64,000 nucleotides of DNA from Achromobacter piechaudii NBRC 102461 (GTDB lineage Bacteria; Pseudomonadota; Gammaproteobacteria; Burkholderiales; Burkholderiaceae_B). The position numbers and the translations under genes were made by a program. Position 1 is the first letter of the stretch; every line of letters begins with the position of its first letter. This document shows positions 1 to 8,912 of this stretch, piece by piece. The notes below the pieces were generated by a model. That model did not search any database and was not told where the DNA came from. It worked only from the letters and a program-made list of their open reading frames with translations. The stretch is from the NCBI RefSeq assembly GCF_001571245.1, contig NZ_BCTK01000001.1, positions 558,001 through 622,000 of the forward strand, in the 5' to 3' direction.

Positions 1-1419
1 GTCCGAGGCGAAACCATCGACATCTTCCCGGCGGAAAGCGCCGAATTGGCGTTGCGCCTGACGCTGTTTGATGACGAGATCGAAAGCCTTGAGCTTTTCG
101 ATCCGTTGACCGGGCGTATCCGCCAAAAGCTGCCCCGATTCACGGTGTATCCCGGTTCGCACTACGTGACGCCGCGCGACACGGTGCTGCGCGCCATTGA
201 GACAATCAAGGTAGAGCTGCGCGACCGCGTCAAACGGTTCGTCGATGACGGCCACCTTGTTGAGGCGCAACGGCTCGAGCAGCGCACTCGGTTCGACCTG
301 GAAATGCTTCAGGAATTGGGCTTTTGCAAGGGAATCGAAAACTACTCGCGCCATCTTTCTGGCGCCGCGCCTGGCGAGCCGCCTCCCACGCTGATCGATT
401 ACCTGCCGCCCGATGCGCTGATGTTCATCGACGAAAGTCACGTCACCATCGGTCAGCTCAGTGCCATGTATCGCGGGGACCGGTCGCGCAAGGAAACCCT
501 GGTGCAATACGGGTTCCGATTGCCGTCCGCGATGGACAATCGGCCCCTCAAGCTCGAAGAGTTCGAGGCACGTATGCGCCAGTGCGTGTTTGTGTCAGCC
601 ACGCCCGCGGCATACGAGAAAGAGCACGCCGACAATGTGGTCGAGCAGGTTGTGCGGCCGACGGGCCTGGTCGACCCGCTGGTCGAGGTGCTGCCGGCGC
701 GCACGCAGGTTGACGACCTGCTGGGGCAGATCAAGGCGCGTGTCTCCGTGGGCGAGCGCGTCCTGGTTACTACGCTGACCAAGCGTATGGCCGAAGACCT
801 GACCGACTTCCTTAGTGAGCATGGCGTCAAGGTCCGCTACCTGCATTCCGATATCGACACCGTCGAGCGCGTGGAAATCCTGCGTGACCTGCGTTTGGGC
901 ACCTTCGACGTGCTGGTGGGCATCAACTTGCTGCGAGAAGGGCTGGATATTCCCGAGGTGTCGCTGGTGGCGATCCTGGACGCCGACAAAGAAGGCTTCT
1001 TGCGGTCCGAGCGCAGCTTGATCCAGACGATCGGTCGGGCGGCGCGCAATCTGAACGGGCACGCCATTCTGTATGCGGATCGTGTGACGGACTCCATGCA
1101 GCGGGCCATGGAAGAAACCAGTCGCCGCCGGGCCAAGCAGTTGCAATTCAATATTGATAACGGCATTACGGCCCGAGGGGTTCGCAAGGCTGTGCGCGAG
1201 CTGATCGACGGCATCGTCGCGCCGGTGCAGCATGATGCCCTGGAAGCCGCGATACCGGCCGAATTCCTGAAGGACGAGAAGGCCCTGGCACGGGAGCTGA
1301 AGCGTCTGGAAAAGCTCATGATGGACCACGCCCGGAATCTCGAGTTCGAGCAGGCGGCGGCCGCGCGCGATGCTCTCACCGCCTTGAAGCAACGCGTCTT
1401 GCTGGATGGCGCCGTCTGA
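1..1419 (+). CDS. uvrB: Excinuclease ABC subunit B, 3' part (5' end outside window)
   Basis: UvrB is the DNA-damage-verifying helicase-like subunit of nucleotide excision repair. It is loaded by UvrA and recruits UvrC. The frame is open from base 1, so the N-terminal Walker A region is missing. What remains reads through the family sequence: [12 protein letters not shown] and [14 protein letters not shown], the helicase motif [36 protein letters not shown] split by motif V, and QTIGRAARN as motif VI. The last 40 residues form the UVR domain that contacts UvrC ([11 protein letters not shown]). It ends at a TGA at 1417-1419. There is no sign of damage, and the identification is secure. Confidence 0.97.
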   Translation, partial: VRGETIDIFPAESAELALRLTLFDDEIESLELFDPLTGRIRQKLPRFTVYPGSHYVTPRDTVLRAIETIKVELRDRVKRFVDDGHLVEAQRLEQRTRFDLEMLQELGFCKGIENYSRHLSGAAPGEPPPTLIDYLPPDALMFIDESHVTIGQLSAMYRGDRSRKETLVQYGFRLPSAMDNRPLKLEEFEARMRQCVFVSATPAAYEKEHADNVVEQVVRPTGLVDPLVEVLPARTQVDDLLGQIKARVSVGERVLVTTLTKRMAEDLTDFLSEHGVKVRYLHSDIDTVERVEILRDLRLGTFDVLVGINLLREGLDIPEVSLVAILDADKEGFLRSERSLIQTIGRAARNLNGHAILYADRVTDSMQRAMEETSRRRAKQLQFNIDNGITARGVRKAVRELIDGIVAPVQHDALEAAIPAEFLKDEKALARELKRLEKLMMDHARNLEFEQAAAARDALTALKQRVLLDGAV

Positions 1420-1490
1420 TTAGAGGGGCGGATCAAGAGGTAAATGCGTGCTGACAGCTAGCTGAATTTAGGTGTTGGGGAGAGTGTTGC

Positions 1491-1516
1491 GCGGCGGGGC
1501 TGAATAAGCCCGCCGC
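1491..1516 (+). terminator. GC-rich hairpin after uvrB
   Basis: Arms 1491-1501 and 1507-1516 pair over ten bases with one bulged G around a five-base loop. It lies 70 bases past the uvrB stop. No T-run follows, so it is only a candidate terminator or mRNA-end stabiliser. The remainder of 1420-1667 is comparatively AT-rich (about 1540-1660) and probably holds the promoter of the next gene, but I cannot fix its boxes. Confidence 0.4.
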
Positions 1517-1667
1517 TGACGCGTTCGGCACCGAGCAATGACATTTGAATATTGATATAAACCATTGATTTTACGAAAGAAAATCTGACTTATCCGAGCC
1601 CGCTGCGCAATTGTTTCTTTGCAAAAAAAGCTTGCCTTATCTCGGGTTTTCCCTCACACTTACTCCC

Positions 1668-2159
1668 ATGATGACCAAGGTACTTTTCGTTTGCATGGGC
1701 AATATCTGTCGCTCGCCGAGCGCAGAGGGCGTGTTTCGCCATTTGGTGAACGACGCGGGTTTGAGCGACGTTGTTCGCATCGACTCTGCGGGCACGCACG
1801 CGTTTCATATCGGCGAGGCGCCTGATGCCCGGGCGCAGGCTGCGGCGCGTAAACGCGGCTACGAGATCACGCACTGTGAGGCGCGTCAGGTCACCGCGGA
1901 TGATTTCCGCGATTTTGATCTCATCCTCGCCATGGATTGGGACAACCTGTCCGCCATGCAGCAACAGTGTCCCAAAACCTATCAGCACAAATTGATGCTG
2001 CTGATGCGTTTCGCCAATGAGTTCGAAGAGGCCACCGTGCCCGATCCTTACTATGGCGGCGCTGACGGTTTCGGCAAGGTTCTCGATTATTTGGAAGACG
2101 CCTGCCAGGGTGTCTTGGAATTGGTCCGCAAGCGCGCCACCCAGTACCAAGCGGCCTGA
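1668..2159 (+). CDS. Low-molecular-weight protein-tyrosine phosphatase
   Basis: A cytoplasmic phosphatase of the LMW-PTP/arsenate-reductase fold, 163 residues, the usual family size. The P-loop CX5R is at the very start (VCMGNICRSPSAEG), with the catalytic Cys followed five residues later by the Arg. The general-acid loop DPYYGG lies near residue 125. I place the start at the ATG of MMTKVLF because the P-loop normally begins about ten residues in; an upstream TTG would add 19 poorly conserved residues. It stands alone between uvrB and a terminator. The substrate cannot be told from sequence; in related bacteria such enzymes act on tyrosine kinases or small phosphoesters. Confidence 0.92.
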   Translation: MMTKVLFVCMGNICRSPSAEGVFRHLVNDAGLSDVVRIDSAGTHAFHIGEAPDARAQAAARKRGYEITHCEARQVTADDFRDFDLILAMDWDNLSAMQQQCPKTYQHKLMLLMRFANEFEEATVPDPYYGGADGFGKVLDYLEDACQGVLELVRKRATQYQAA

Positions 2160-2171
2160 CCGCTTTTCCGT

Positions 2172-2194
2172 AGAGCCACGCAGCGCGTGGCTCT
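2172..2194 (+). terminator. Perfect 10-bp hairpin
   Basis: Inverted repeat AGAGCCACGC / GCGTGGCTCT with a three-base loop, directly after the phosphatase stop codon. It is followed by TTGGGG rather than a T-run, and probably assists the stronger terminator just downstream. Confidence 0.55.
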
Positions 2195-2210
2195 TGGGGT
2201 ATCTGGCAAC

Positions 2211-2240
2211 GAAAAAACCGCGCAACAGCGCGGTTTTTTC
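2211..2240 (+). terminator. Bidirectional intrinsic terminator
   Basis: The 12-bp arms 2211-2222 and 2229-2240 are perfectly complementary around a six-base loop. The stem is GC-rich next to the loop, and the base is A-tract/T-tract, so both strands end in TTTTTT. It separates the phosphatase transcript from the isc operon. Confidence 0.9.
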
Positions 2241-2247
2241 TGGCCCG

Positions 2248-2302
2248 GAGCCATACCAAATTAGTCGGGAATAGGCTATACTTGACCCAATTACTCGGGT
2301 AT
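2248..2302 (+). promoter_or_regulatory. isc operon promoter with IscR (type 1) operator
   Basis: The 25 bases at 2278-2302 (ATACTTGACC through CTCGGGTAT) match the type 1 IscR consensus ATASYYGACTRWWWYAGTCRRSTAT at all but three positions, with both ATA/TAT ends intact. The hexamer TATACT at 2277-2282, a near-perfect -10, is overlapped by this site, as expected if holo-IscR represses by blocking RNA polymerase. A second weaker copy at 2248-2272 keeps only its right half (TTAGTCGGG). The operator match is seen directly; repression by [2Fe-2S]-IscR is family knowledge. Confidence 0.8.
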
Positions 2303-2351
2303 TGACCGCTGGATTCGCTGGCGGCCATTGCCGAATCACAGGGAACCCACC

Positions 2352-2894
2352 ATGCGGCTAACTACCAAAGGGCGTTTCGCCGTGACTGCCATGATCGATC
2401 TTGCGATGCGTCAGCACAGCGGCCCGGTCACTCTTGCGGCCATCAGCCAGCGTCAGAATATTTCGCTTTCCTATTTGGAACAGCTGTTCGGGAAACTGCG
2501 TCGCCACGAACTCGTGGACAGCGTGCGCGGACCTGGCGGCGGTTATTCGCTTGCGCGCCTGGCGCGTAATGTGACCGTTGCAGACATCATCTTTGCCGTC
2601 GACGAACCGCTGGACGCGACCAGCTGCGGCGGCAAACGGGACTGTACGAGCGGCAACGACGGAAAGCCGGGCAAGTGCATGACGCACGAGCTTTGGGCAA
2701 CGTTGAATCGCAAGATGGTCGATTACCTGGATTCGGTATCCCTGCAAGATCTGGTTGATCAGCAGCGCGTGCGCCAATTGCAGGAAGCCAGCAATCAAGC
2801 GCAAGCCTGCGCGGTGCGTGTCAATCGGGTGGGCGGCGCCAATGCCGCTGCCAATTCCCCGACCACGACCGTTGCGGCAAACGCCACCGTATAA
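2352..2894 (+). CDS. iscR: Fe-S cluster-sensing Rrf2 regulator IscR
   Basis: First gene of the isc operon. It encodes the Rrf2-family repressor that senses [2Fe-2S] supply and controls its own operon. The N terminus MRLTTKGRFAVTAM and the winged-helix region with YLEQLFGKLR and GPGGGYSLAR (about residues 41-67) are characteristic. Cluster ligands are Cys92, Cys98 and Cys109, with a His at 112. The last interval is five residues longer than in E. coli IscR (Cys104, His107). The 180-residue protein has a longer, low-complexity Asn/Ala-rich tail. The ATG at 2352 is chosen because it begins the conserved N terminus. An IscR-like operator lies just upstream. Confidence 0.96.
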   Translation: MRLTTKGRFAVTAMIDLAMRQHSGPVTLAAISQRQNISLSYLEQLFGKLRRHELVDSVRGPGGGYSLARLARNVTVADIIFAVDEPLDATSCGGKRDCTSGNDGKPGKCMTHELWATLNRKMVDYLDSVSLQDLVDQQRVRQLQEASNQAQACAVRVNRVGGANAAANSPTTTVAANATV

Positions 2895-2915
2895 GCAGTA
2901 TCAGGAGTTGTAGAC

Positions 2916-4127
2916 ATGACCACACGTCCGATTTATTTTGATTATTCGGCCACCACCCCCGTCGACCCCCGCGTCGTGGACAAGATGGTGCCGTGGCTGT
3001 ACGAGAATTTCGGTAACCCGGCATCGCGCAGCCATGCGTACGGTTGGGATTCGGAAGAGGCCGTTGAGCGCGCTCGTGAAGAAGTTGCCAAGCTCGTCAA
3101 CGCCGACCCGCGCGAGATCGTCTGGACCTCCGGCGCTACCGAGTCCGACAACCTTGCCATCAAAGGCGCCGCGAATTTCTACGCGGAACGCGGCAAGCAC
3201 ATCATCACCGTCAAGACCGAGCACAAAGCCGTGCTGGACACCTGTCGCGAACTCGAACGCCAAGGCTTCGAAGTCACGTACCTGAACGTGAAGGACGACG
3301 GCCTGATTGACCTGGACACCTTCAAGGCGGCTCTGCGCCCCGACACCGTGCTGGTGTCCGTGATGATGGTGAACAACGAAATCGGCGTGGTGCAAGACAT
3401 CGAAACGCTGGGCGAGATCTGCCGCGAGAAGGGCATCATTTTCCACGTGGACGCCGCCCAGGCGACCGGCAAGGTGGAGATCGACCTGCAAAAGCTCAAG
3501 GTCGACCTGATGTCGTTTTCGGCTCACAAGACTTACGGTCCCAAGGGCATTGGCGCCTTGTACGTGCGTCGCAAGCCGCGTATCCGCATCGAAGCTCAAA
3601 TGCACGGTGGCGGCCATGAGCGCGGTTTCCGCTCGGGCACGTTGGCCACGCATCAGATCGTCGGCATGGGCGAAGCTTTCCGCCTGGCGCGCGAAGAAAT
3701 GGGCACCGAGAACGAGCGCATCCGCATGCTGCGCGATCGACTCTGGAATGGCTTGTCGCAGATCGAAGAGGTCTATCTGAATGGCGACATGGACCAGCGC
3801 GTTCCGCACAATCTGAACGTCAGCTTCAACTACGTGGAAGGCGAGTCCCTGATCATGGCGATCAAGGAACTGGCCGTTTCCAGCGGCTCGGCCTGCACGT
3901 CGGCCAGCCTGGAGCCGTCCTACGTGTTGCGTGCCCTTGGCCGCAATGACGAACTGGCGCACAGCTCGATCCGTTTCACGCTTGGCCGTTTCACGACCGA
4001 GCAGGAAGTTGACTACGCAATTCAATTGCTCAAGAGCCGCGTCGGCAAGCTGCGCGATATGTCGCCGCTGTGGGAAATGGCCAAGGAAGGCATTGACTTG
4101 AACACCGTGCAGTGGGCCGCGCACTAA
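2916..4127 (+). CDS. iscS: Cysteine desulfurase IscS
   Basis: PLP enzyme that takes sulfur from L-cysteine, leaving alanine, and passes persulfide to IscU, and in many bacteria also to tRNA-thiolation partners. It has 403 residues, the normal length. The PLP lysine is K205 in [12 protein letters not shown]. The catalytic loop [15 protein letters not shown] carries Cys327. The N terminus has the usual [14 protein letters not shown] good ribosome site (AGGAG, 2903-2907) precedes the ATG, 21 bases after iscR. There is nothing irregular; the assignment to IscS rather than NifS/SufS rests on the loop and the operon. Confidence 0.98.
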   Translation: MTTRPIYFDYSATTPVDPRVVDKMVPWLYENFGNPASRSHAYGWDSEEAVERAREEVAKLVNADPREIVWTSGATESDNLAIKGAANFYAERGKHIITVKTEHKAVLDTCRELERQGFEVTYLNVKDDGLIDLDTFKAALRPDTVLVSVMMVNNEIGVVQDIETLGEICREKGIIFHVDAAQATGKVEIDLQKLKVDLMSFSAHKTYGPKGIGALYVRRKPRIRIEAQMHGGGHERGFRSGTLATHQIVGMGEAFRLAREEMGTENERIRMLRDRLWNGLSQIEEVYLNGDMDQRVPHNLNVSFNYVEGESLIMAIKELAVSSGSACTSASLEPSYVLRALGRNDELAHSSIRFTLGRFTTEQEVDYAIQLLKSRVGKLRDMSPLWEMAKEGIDLNTVQWAAH

Positions 4128-4160
4128 GCGCCCGCGCCAAGAAATTCGTGGAGAAATAAC

Positions 4161-4565
4161 ATGTCTTACAGCACCAAAGTTCTGGATCACTACGAAAACC
4201 CGCGCAACGTCGGCTCGTTCGACAAGTCGGACGAATCGGTGGGCACCGGCATGGTCGGCGCGCCCGCCTGTGGCGACGTGATGAAGCTGCAGATCAAGGT
4301 CAATGAAGCCGGCGTTATCGAAGACGCACGCTTCAAGACCTACGGCTGCGGCTCGGCCATTGCGTCCAGCTCGCTCGTGACCGAGTGGGTCAAGGGCAAG
4401 ACGCTGGACCAGGCGATGAACATCCGCAATACGCAGATCGCCGAAGAACTGGCTCTGCCGCCGGTGAAGGTTCACTGTTCCATCCTGGCCGAAGACGCCA
4501 TCAAGGCCGCAGTGCAGAACTACAAAGAGAAGCATTCGGCTCCGGCTGAAGCGGTGGCAGGCTGA
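4161..4565 (+). CDS. iscU: Fe-S scaffold protein IscU
   Basis: Scaffold on which [2Fe-2S] clusters are built before HscA/HscB-driven transfer. It has 134 residues. All hallmark residues are present: Cys37 with Asp39 (GAPACGDVM), Cys63 ([10 protein letters not shown]) and Cys106 ([10 protein letters not shown]). The LPPVK motif (99-103) bound by the chaperone HscA is intact. It lies 33 bases after iscS and two bases before iscA. Holding iscS, iscU and hscA in one transcript matches their direct protein contacts. Confidence 0.98.
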   Translation: MSYSTKVLDHYENPRNVGSFDKSDESVGTGMVGAPACGDVMKLQIKVNEAGVIEDARFKTYGCGSAIASSSLVTEWVKGKTLDQAMNIRNTQIAEELALPPVKVHCSILAEDAIKAAVQNYKEKHSAPAEAVAG

Positions 4566-4567
4566 TC

Positions 4568-4891
4568 ATGTCCGTTACCCTGACCCAACAGGCTGCCACC
4601 CATATCGGCCGCTACTTGCAAAAGCGCGGAAAGGGTATCGGCTTGCGGCTCGGCGTTAGGACGACGGGCTGCTCCGGCATGGCCTACAAGTTGGAATACG
4701 TGGACGACTCGGCGCCGGAAGACGTCGTGTTCGAAAGCTTTGGCGTAAAGGTCTTCATTGACCCCAAGAGCCTGGCTTATCTGGACGGCACCGAGCTCGA
4801 CTACGCCCGGGAAGGCCTGAACGAAGGCTTCAAGTTCCGCAACCCCAACGAGAAGGCGACCTGCGGCTGCGGCGAGTCGTTCACGGTGTAA
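4568..4891 (+). CDS. iscA: A-type Fe-S carrier IscA
   Basis: Accessory iron/cluster carrier of the HesB/IscA family that delivers clusters, notably for [4Fe-4S] proteins. It has 107 residues with the three invariant cysteines Cys35 (TTGCSGMAY), Cys99 and Cys101 (CGCGESF). The start codon follows the iscU stop by two bases, indicating coupled translation. Position between iscU and hscB is the standard order and separates it from the related carrier ErpA. Confidence 0.97.
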   Translation: MSVTLTQQAATHIGRYLQKRGKGIGLRLGVRTTGCSGMAYKLEYVDDSAPEDVVFESFGVKVFIDPKSLAYLDGTELDYAREGLNEGFKFRNPNEKATCGCGESFTV

Positions 4892-4894
4892 GTC

Positions 4895-5407
4895 TTGGCT
4901 GTAGACGATCACTTCAGCCTATTTGGCTTGCCGGCGCGCTTCGACCTGGATGCGCAAGCATTGGAGACGTCGTGGCGTGCCGTCGCGGCGCAGGTGCACC
5001 CTGACCGCTATGCCACCGCCAGTCCCGCCGAACGTCGCGTCGCCATGCAGTGGGCGGCGCGCGCCAACGAAGCCTACCGCGTCTTGCGCGACCCTTTACT
5101 ACGGGCCCGCTATCTATGCGAACAGGCCGGGGTGGACTTGCAGACCGAGAGCAACACGTCCATGGACACCGCTTTCCTTATGCAGCAGATGACGTGGCGC
5201 GAAATGCTGGACGATGCGCGCGACGATGCTGAAGCCATGACGGCCTTGCGCGCGGAACTGGACGAAGCTCGCGTATCGATGCGCGCGACGCTCAAGCGCC
5301 TGCTTGACGACGAGCGCGATCCCGCCGCCGCAGGCCTGAAAGTGCGCGAATGGATGTTCGTGGAAAAACTGGCGCAAGAGCTGGCGCAGGCCCAGCCCGC
5401 TGGATAG
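4895..5407 (+). CDS. hscB: J-domain co-chaperone HscB
   Basis: Brings IscU to the Hsp70 HscA and stimulates its ATPase. It has 170 residues. The N-terminal J domain contains the HPD triad (AQVHPDRY, about residue 35), and a C-terminal helical region binds IscU. I use the TTG at 4895 as start because it gives the conserved N terminus (DHFSLFGLPARFDLD) and the next in-frame Met is inside the J domain. There is no strong ribosome site, and iscA ends only three bases before, so translation probably depends on iscA. Confidence 0.93.
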   Translation: MAVDDHFSLFGLPARFDLDAQALETSWRAVAAQVHPDRYATASPAERRVAMQWAARANEAYRVLRDPLLRARYLCEQAGVDLQTESNTSMDTAFLMQQMTWREMLDDARDDAEAMTALRAELDEARVSMRATLKRLLDDERDPAAAGLKVREWMFVEKLAQELAQAQPAG

Positions 5408-5421
5408 CCAACGCTGCGTTG

Positions 5422-5444
5422 AGGCGCCCGTGCTGCGGGCGCCT
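5422..5444 (+). other. Intra-operon hairpin between hscB and hscA
   Basis: Perfect 9-bp stem AGGCGCCCG / CGGGCGCCT with a five-base loop in the only sizeable gap of the isc operon (5408-5479). There is no T-run, so it is not a standard terminator. It could mark an mRNA processing point or partial attenuation that sets hscA level apart from iscU. Confidence 0.5.
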
Positions 5445-5479
5445 GCACATCGCCGCCTACTGACCAGAAAAATATACTC

Positions 5480-7342
5480 ATGGCCTTATTGCAGATATCC
5501 GAGCCCGGTGAATCGCCCGCGCCGCACCAGCGCAAGCTGGCGGTGGGCATTGATCTGGGCACTACCAATTCTCTCGTAGCGGCCGTGCGCAGCAGCGTGG
5601 CGGAAGTCTTGCCCGACGCGCAAGGCCATGCCTTGTTGCCGTCGGCGGTGCGTTACCTGCCCGGCGGCAAAGTCACGACGGGCCGCGAGCCCCTAGCCCA
5701 GCAAGCCGAAGATCCCTTGAACACCGTGGTGTCCGTGAAGCGATTCATGGGACGCTCGCTGCAAGAGGCGCGCGCCACGCGTGCGCCGTATGAATTCGTC
5801 GATGCCCCCGGCATGGTCCGCATCCGCACGGTGCAGGGCGATCTGAGCCCTGTCGAGGTGTCGGCGCAAATCCTGGCAGTGCTGCGCCAGCGCGCCGAAG
5901 ACGTGCTGGGCGATGATCTGGTGGGCGCGGTGATCACCGTGCCCGCTTACTTCGACGATGCGCAGCGCCAAGCCACCCGCGACGCCGCGCGCCTGGCCGG
6001 CCTGAACGTGTTGCGCCTGTTGAATGAACCGACCGCTGCCGCCATTGCGTATGGCCTGGACCACGCGTCGGAAGGCGTGTACGCCGTCTACGACCTGGGC
6101 GGTGGCACATTCGATATTTCCATCTTGCGCCTGACGCAAGGCGTATTCGAAGTGATTTCCACCGGCGGCGATACCGCGCTGGGCGGCGATGATTTCGATG
6201 CGTTGATTGCGGATCACGCCGTAGCCAAGCTGGCTGACGGCGAGTTCTCGCCCGCCGATCGGCGCGGTCTGTTGATGGCCGCACGCGCCGCTCGCGAAGC
6301 CTTGTCGAGCGCCGACAGCGCCACGTTGAAGCTTGCGCTGGCCGACGGCCGCCAGATTGATCTGGTGTTGACCCGCGCCGAATTTGAAACGCTGGCGCAG
6401 CCCTTGATCGAACGCACCCTGGACTGCGCGCGCCGCGCGTTGCGCGATGCATCGCTACAGCCCGCGGACGTGCGGGGCGTGGTGATGGTGGGCGGCGCGA
6501 CGCGCATGCCCGTCGTGCGCGCAGCCGTAGGCAAGGTGTTCGGAACCGAACCGCTCACCGATTTGGACCCTGATCAGGTCGTCGCGCTGGGCGCGGCGTT
6601 GCAGGCGAATCTGCTGGCGGGTAATCGCGCGCCCGGAGAAGACTGGCTGCTGCTGGACGTGATTCCGTTGTCGCTGGGCCTGGAAACCATGGGCGGACTG
6701 GTTGAGCGGGTGATTCCGCGCAACAGCACCATCCCGGTGGCGCGCGCTCAGGAATTCACCACGTTCAAGGACGGCCAGACCGCCATGAGCATTCATGTGG
6801 TGCAGGGCGAACGCGACCTGGTCGCGGATTCCCGCTCGCTCGCGCGCTTTGAATTGCGCGGCATTCCTCCCATGGTGGCTGGCGCCGCGCGCATCCGTGT
6901 GACGTTCCAGGTGGACGCCGACGGCTTGCTCAGCGTTACCGCGCGCGAGCAAAGCTCGGGCGTCGAAGCCGCCGTGTCCGTCAAGCCGTCCTACGGCCTG
7001 AGCGACGACGAAATTGCGCAGATGCTGGCCGACAGCGTGGCGCAGGCCGATACCGATGCCCGCGCGCGCATGCTGCGCGAGCAACAGGTGGACGCGCGCC
7101 AATTGGTCGAATCGGTTCAGGCCGCGCTGTCCGTCGACGGCGACCTGCTTGACGCCGACGAACGCCGCCGCGTGGACGAATGTCTGCAAGCCGCCATCGA
7201 CGCTCAAGCCGCCGACGACGTCGAGACGGTGAAGGGCGCGGTACAGGCCTTGTCCGCCGCCACCGACGACTTTGCCGCGCGCCGCATGGACCGCAGCATT
7301 CGCGCCGCCCTGGCGGGCCGAAAACTTGATGAGATTGCCTGA
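5480..7342 (+). CDS. hscA: Hsp70-type chaperone HscA
   Basis: Specialised Hsp70 that recognises the LPPVK motif of IscU and uses ATP to release assembled clusters to acceptor proteins. It has 620 residues. The nucleotide-binding domain shows the phosphate-1 loop [12 protein letters not shown] (about residue 24), the phosphate-2 loop [11 protein letters not shown] and the adenosine motif [12 protein letters not shown]. The substrate-binding beta domain follows (about residues 385-505) and then a helical lid. It sits in its normal place before fdx, nine bases apart. HscA rather than DnaK is assigned by length and operon. Confidence 0.97.
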   Translation: MALLQISEPGESPAPHQRKLAVGIDLGTTNSLVAAVRSSVAEVLPDAQGHALLPSAVRYLPGGKVTTGREPLAQQAEDPLNTVVSVKRFMGRSLQEARATRAPYEFVDAPGMVRIRTVQGDLSPVEVSAQILAVLRQRAEDVLGDDLVGAVITVPAYFDDAQRQATRDAARLAGLNVLRLLNEPTAAAIAYGLDHASEGVYAVYDLGGGTFDISILRLTQGVFEVISTGGDTALGGDDFDALIADHAVAKLADGEFSPADRRGLLMAARAAREALSSADSATLKLALADGRQIDLVLTRAEFETLAQPLIERTLDCARRALRDASLQPADVRGVVMVGGATRMPVVRAAVGKVFGTEPLTDLDPDQVVALGAALQANLLAGNRAPGEDWLLLDVIPLSLGLETMGGLVERVIPRNSTIPVARAQEFTTFKDGQTAMSIHVVQGERDLVADSRSLARFELRGIPPMVAGAARIRVTFQVDADGLLSVTAREQSSGVEAAVSVKPSYGLSDDEIAQMLADSVAQADTDARARMLREQQVDARQLVESVQAALSVDGDLLDADERRRVDECLQAAIDAQAADDVETVKGAVQALSAATDDFAARRMDRSIRAALAGRKLDEIA

Positions 7343-7351
7343 TAAGACGCT

Positions 7352-7693
7352 ATGCCGAAACTGACTGTATTGCCTCATCCCGACTACTGCCCGGAAGGCG
7401 CGGTGATTGAAGACGCGCCCAAAGGCGTGTCGATCTGCCGCGTATTGCTGGACAATCACATCGACATCGAACACGCCTGCGAATTGTCGTGTGCATGCAC
7501 GACCTGTCACGTGGTCGTCAAGCAGGGCTATTCCTCGCTGGAAGATGCGACGGACGACGAAGAGGATTTGCTGGACAAGGCCTGGGGCCTGACTCCCACG
7601 TCGCGCTTGTCGTGCCAGGCACTCGTGACCGATTCAGACCTGACGGTTGAAATTCCGAAGTACACCATCAACCATGCCAAAGAGGGCCATTGA
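7352..7693 (+). CDS. fdx: ISC-type [2Fe-2S] ferredoxin
   Basis: Small electron carrier that supplies electrons for cluster assembly on IscU. It has 113 residues. The adrenodoxin-type ligand pattern C-X5-C-X2-C is visible in HACELSCACTTCHVVV, with the fourth cysteine in LSCQAL near residue 90. Acidic patches (EDATDDEEDLLDKA) fit docking to IscS. Its TGA shares one base with the iscX start codon, so the two are translationally coupled. Confidence 0.96.
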   Translation: MPKLTVLPHPDYCPEGAVIEDAPKGVSICRVLLDNHIDIEHACELSCACTTCHVVVKQGYSSLEDATDDEEDLLDKAWGLTPTSRLSCQALVTDSDLTVEIPKYTINHAKEGH

Positions 7694-7887
7694 TGAAGTG
7701 GACCGACACCTACGAAGTCGCTGCCGCCCTGGTGGACGCGCATCCCGACGTGGACCCCAAGACGCTGCGCTTCACGCAGTTGCGTGAATGGGTCATGGCC
7801 TTGCCCGGATTCAGCGATGATCCCGCCCACTGCGGCGAGAAAATCCTGGAGGCCATCCAGATGGCCTGGATCGACGAAGCCGACTGA
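7693..7887 (+). CDS. iscX: ISC accessory protein IscX
   Basis: Acidic 64-residue protein of the IscX/YfhJ family, which binds IscS and iron and tempers cluster synthesis. The N terminus MKWTDTYEVAAALVDAHPDVDP and the stretch TQLREWVMALPGF are typical, and the C terminus AIQMAWIDEAD carries the acidic face. The ATG at 7693 overlaps the fdx stop by one base. It is the last gene of the operon, followed 13 bases later by a terminator. Confidence 0.95.
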   Translation: MKWTDTYEVAAALVDAHPDVDPKTLRFTQLREWVMALPGFSDDPAHCGEKILEAIQMAWIDEAD

Positions 7888-7899
7888 ACCGCCAGAACG

Positions 7900-7927
7900 A
7901 AAAACGCTCCCGCTCGGGAGCGTTTTT
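7900..7927 (+). terminator. Intrinsic terminator of the isc operon
   Basis: Twelve-base perfect arms (7900-7911 and 7916-7927) with core ACGCTCCC / GGGAGCGT, a four-base loop and a T-run on the 3' side. The A-run on the other side makes it usable in both directions. Confidence 0.93.
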
Positions 7928-8013
7928 GTTTGCGCGGCCACCGCGCCGCAGCGCGGGCGGCCACGGTATCATCAAGGTCTGCATTTTCTGATCCACCTTG
8001 CCCGAGTCTACTG

Positions 8014-8904
8014 ATGCCCGCTGCCCAATTGCGCTTTGGCCTGGCCGCCAACCGGTTGCACCACGAAACCCCCGATGCTGCTTTGTTCACCTGGTTGCGC
8101 GCGTGTTCGTCCACGATACGCGAGCTGGGGGTGCAACTGCACACCGTCGGGCGCACGCATGACGCCATCGTGCGCGAAGGCATGCTGCAAGGCTACAGCG
8201 GCCTGATCCGGTATCCCTACGGCCGCGAAGGCGGTCTGATGAAGCTGGTGGCCCGCGTGACTGAAGGGCGCGATGGGCAGGCGCCGTTCGACGGAGCCAT
8301 CTACCTGATCGATCCGGTCGATCCGTCGTCGATTTTTCCCGAAGCGCTGGCGCTGAAGCGGCAATGCATCACGCATGGCCGCCCGTTCATTTCTACCGTG
8401 GCGGGCGCCATCGAATGGATGGAAGTCGAACGCGTGCATGCGGGGCTTGCGCCCGATGTGTCGGCATCGCGCCTCTTCAATTTCACTGGCCAGACACTCG
8501 CCATGATCGCGCACGATGCCCTCAAAGACGAGATGGTGGCGTTTGCGGACGAGCATTTCGATGTGCTGTCGCAGTTTGCCCGGCGTGTCGCCACGGGCAC
8601 CACCGGTGGCCGCCTGAATGAACTGGCCTGGTCGCGCGGCTGGCCCAAGGACACGCCGTGGGTGCATCGTTACCTGAGCGGTCCGCTGGGGGGCGACGCG
8701 CAGATCGCTGAATTGGTGCTTGAACACCAGTGTCAGCGCGTGATCTTTTTTGAAGATCCGCACGTGGCGCGGCAGCACGAAGCCGATATCCAGTTGCTGG
8801 AACGCGCCGTGCGCGTGGTGACGGAATCGGCTACCTGCGCCACGTCGCCCACGGTGGCGCGGCGTTGGGCGCAGGCGGTCGAAAAGCGCGCCGGCCTGAT
8901 CTGA
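8014..8904 (+). CDS. Tandem methylglyoxal-synthase-like protein
   Basis: 296 residues made of two MGS-like halves; ordinary methylglyoxal synthase is about 150. The C-terminal half keeps the enzyme's landmarks in order: AHDALK (catalytic His and Lys as in VAHDHCK of E. coli MgsA), ATGTTG phosphate loop, LSGPLGGDAQIAEL with the catalytic Asp, and VIFFEDPHVARQHEAD with the His/Asp pair. The N-terminal half shows a degenerate copy: YGREGGLMKLVA for the GPxGGD loop, then AIYLIDPVDPSSIFPEALALKRQ. Methylglyoxal formation from dihydroxyacetone phosphate is therefore plausible for the second half, while the first looks like a catalytically altered partner. It has no operon mate. The start ATG at 8014 is chosen as the first before the conserved region. 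Confidence 0.72.
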   Translation: MPAAQLRFGLAANRLHHETPDAALFTWLRACSSTIRELGVQLHTVGRTHDAIVREGMLQGYSGLIRYPYGREGGLMKLVARVTEGRDGQAPFDGAIYLIDPVDPSSIFPEALALKRQCITHGRPFISTVAGAIEWMEVERVHAGLAPDVSASRLFNFTGQTLAMIAHDALKDEMVAFADEHFDVLSQFARRVATGTTGGRLNELAWSRGWPKDTPWVHRYLSGPLGGDAQIAELVLEHQCQRVIFFEDPHVARQHEADIQLLERAVRVVTESATCATSPTVARRWAQAVEKRAGLI

Positions 8905-8912
8905 CGCCAGCG

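Noticed and set aside
2901..4535. Minus-strand open frame of 544 codons opposite iscS-iscU
   Set aside because: His/Val/Gln-rich shadow of strongly coding plus-strand genes; no family sequence.
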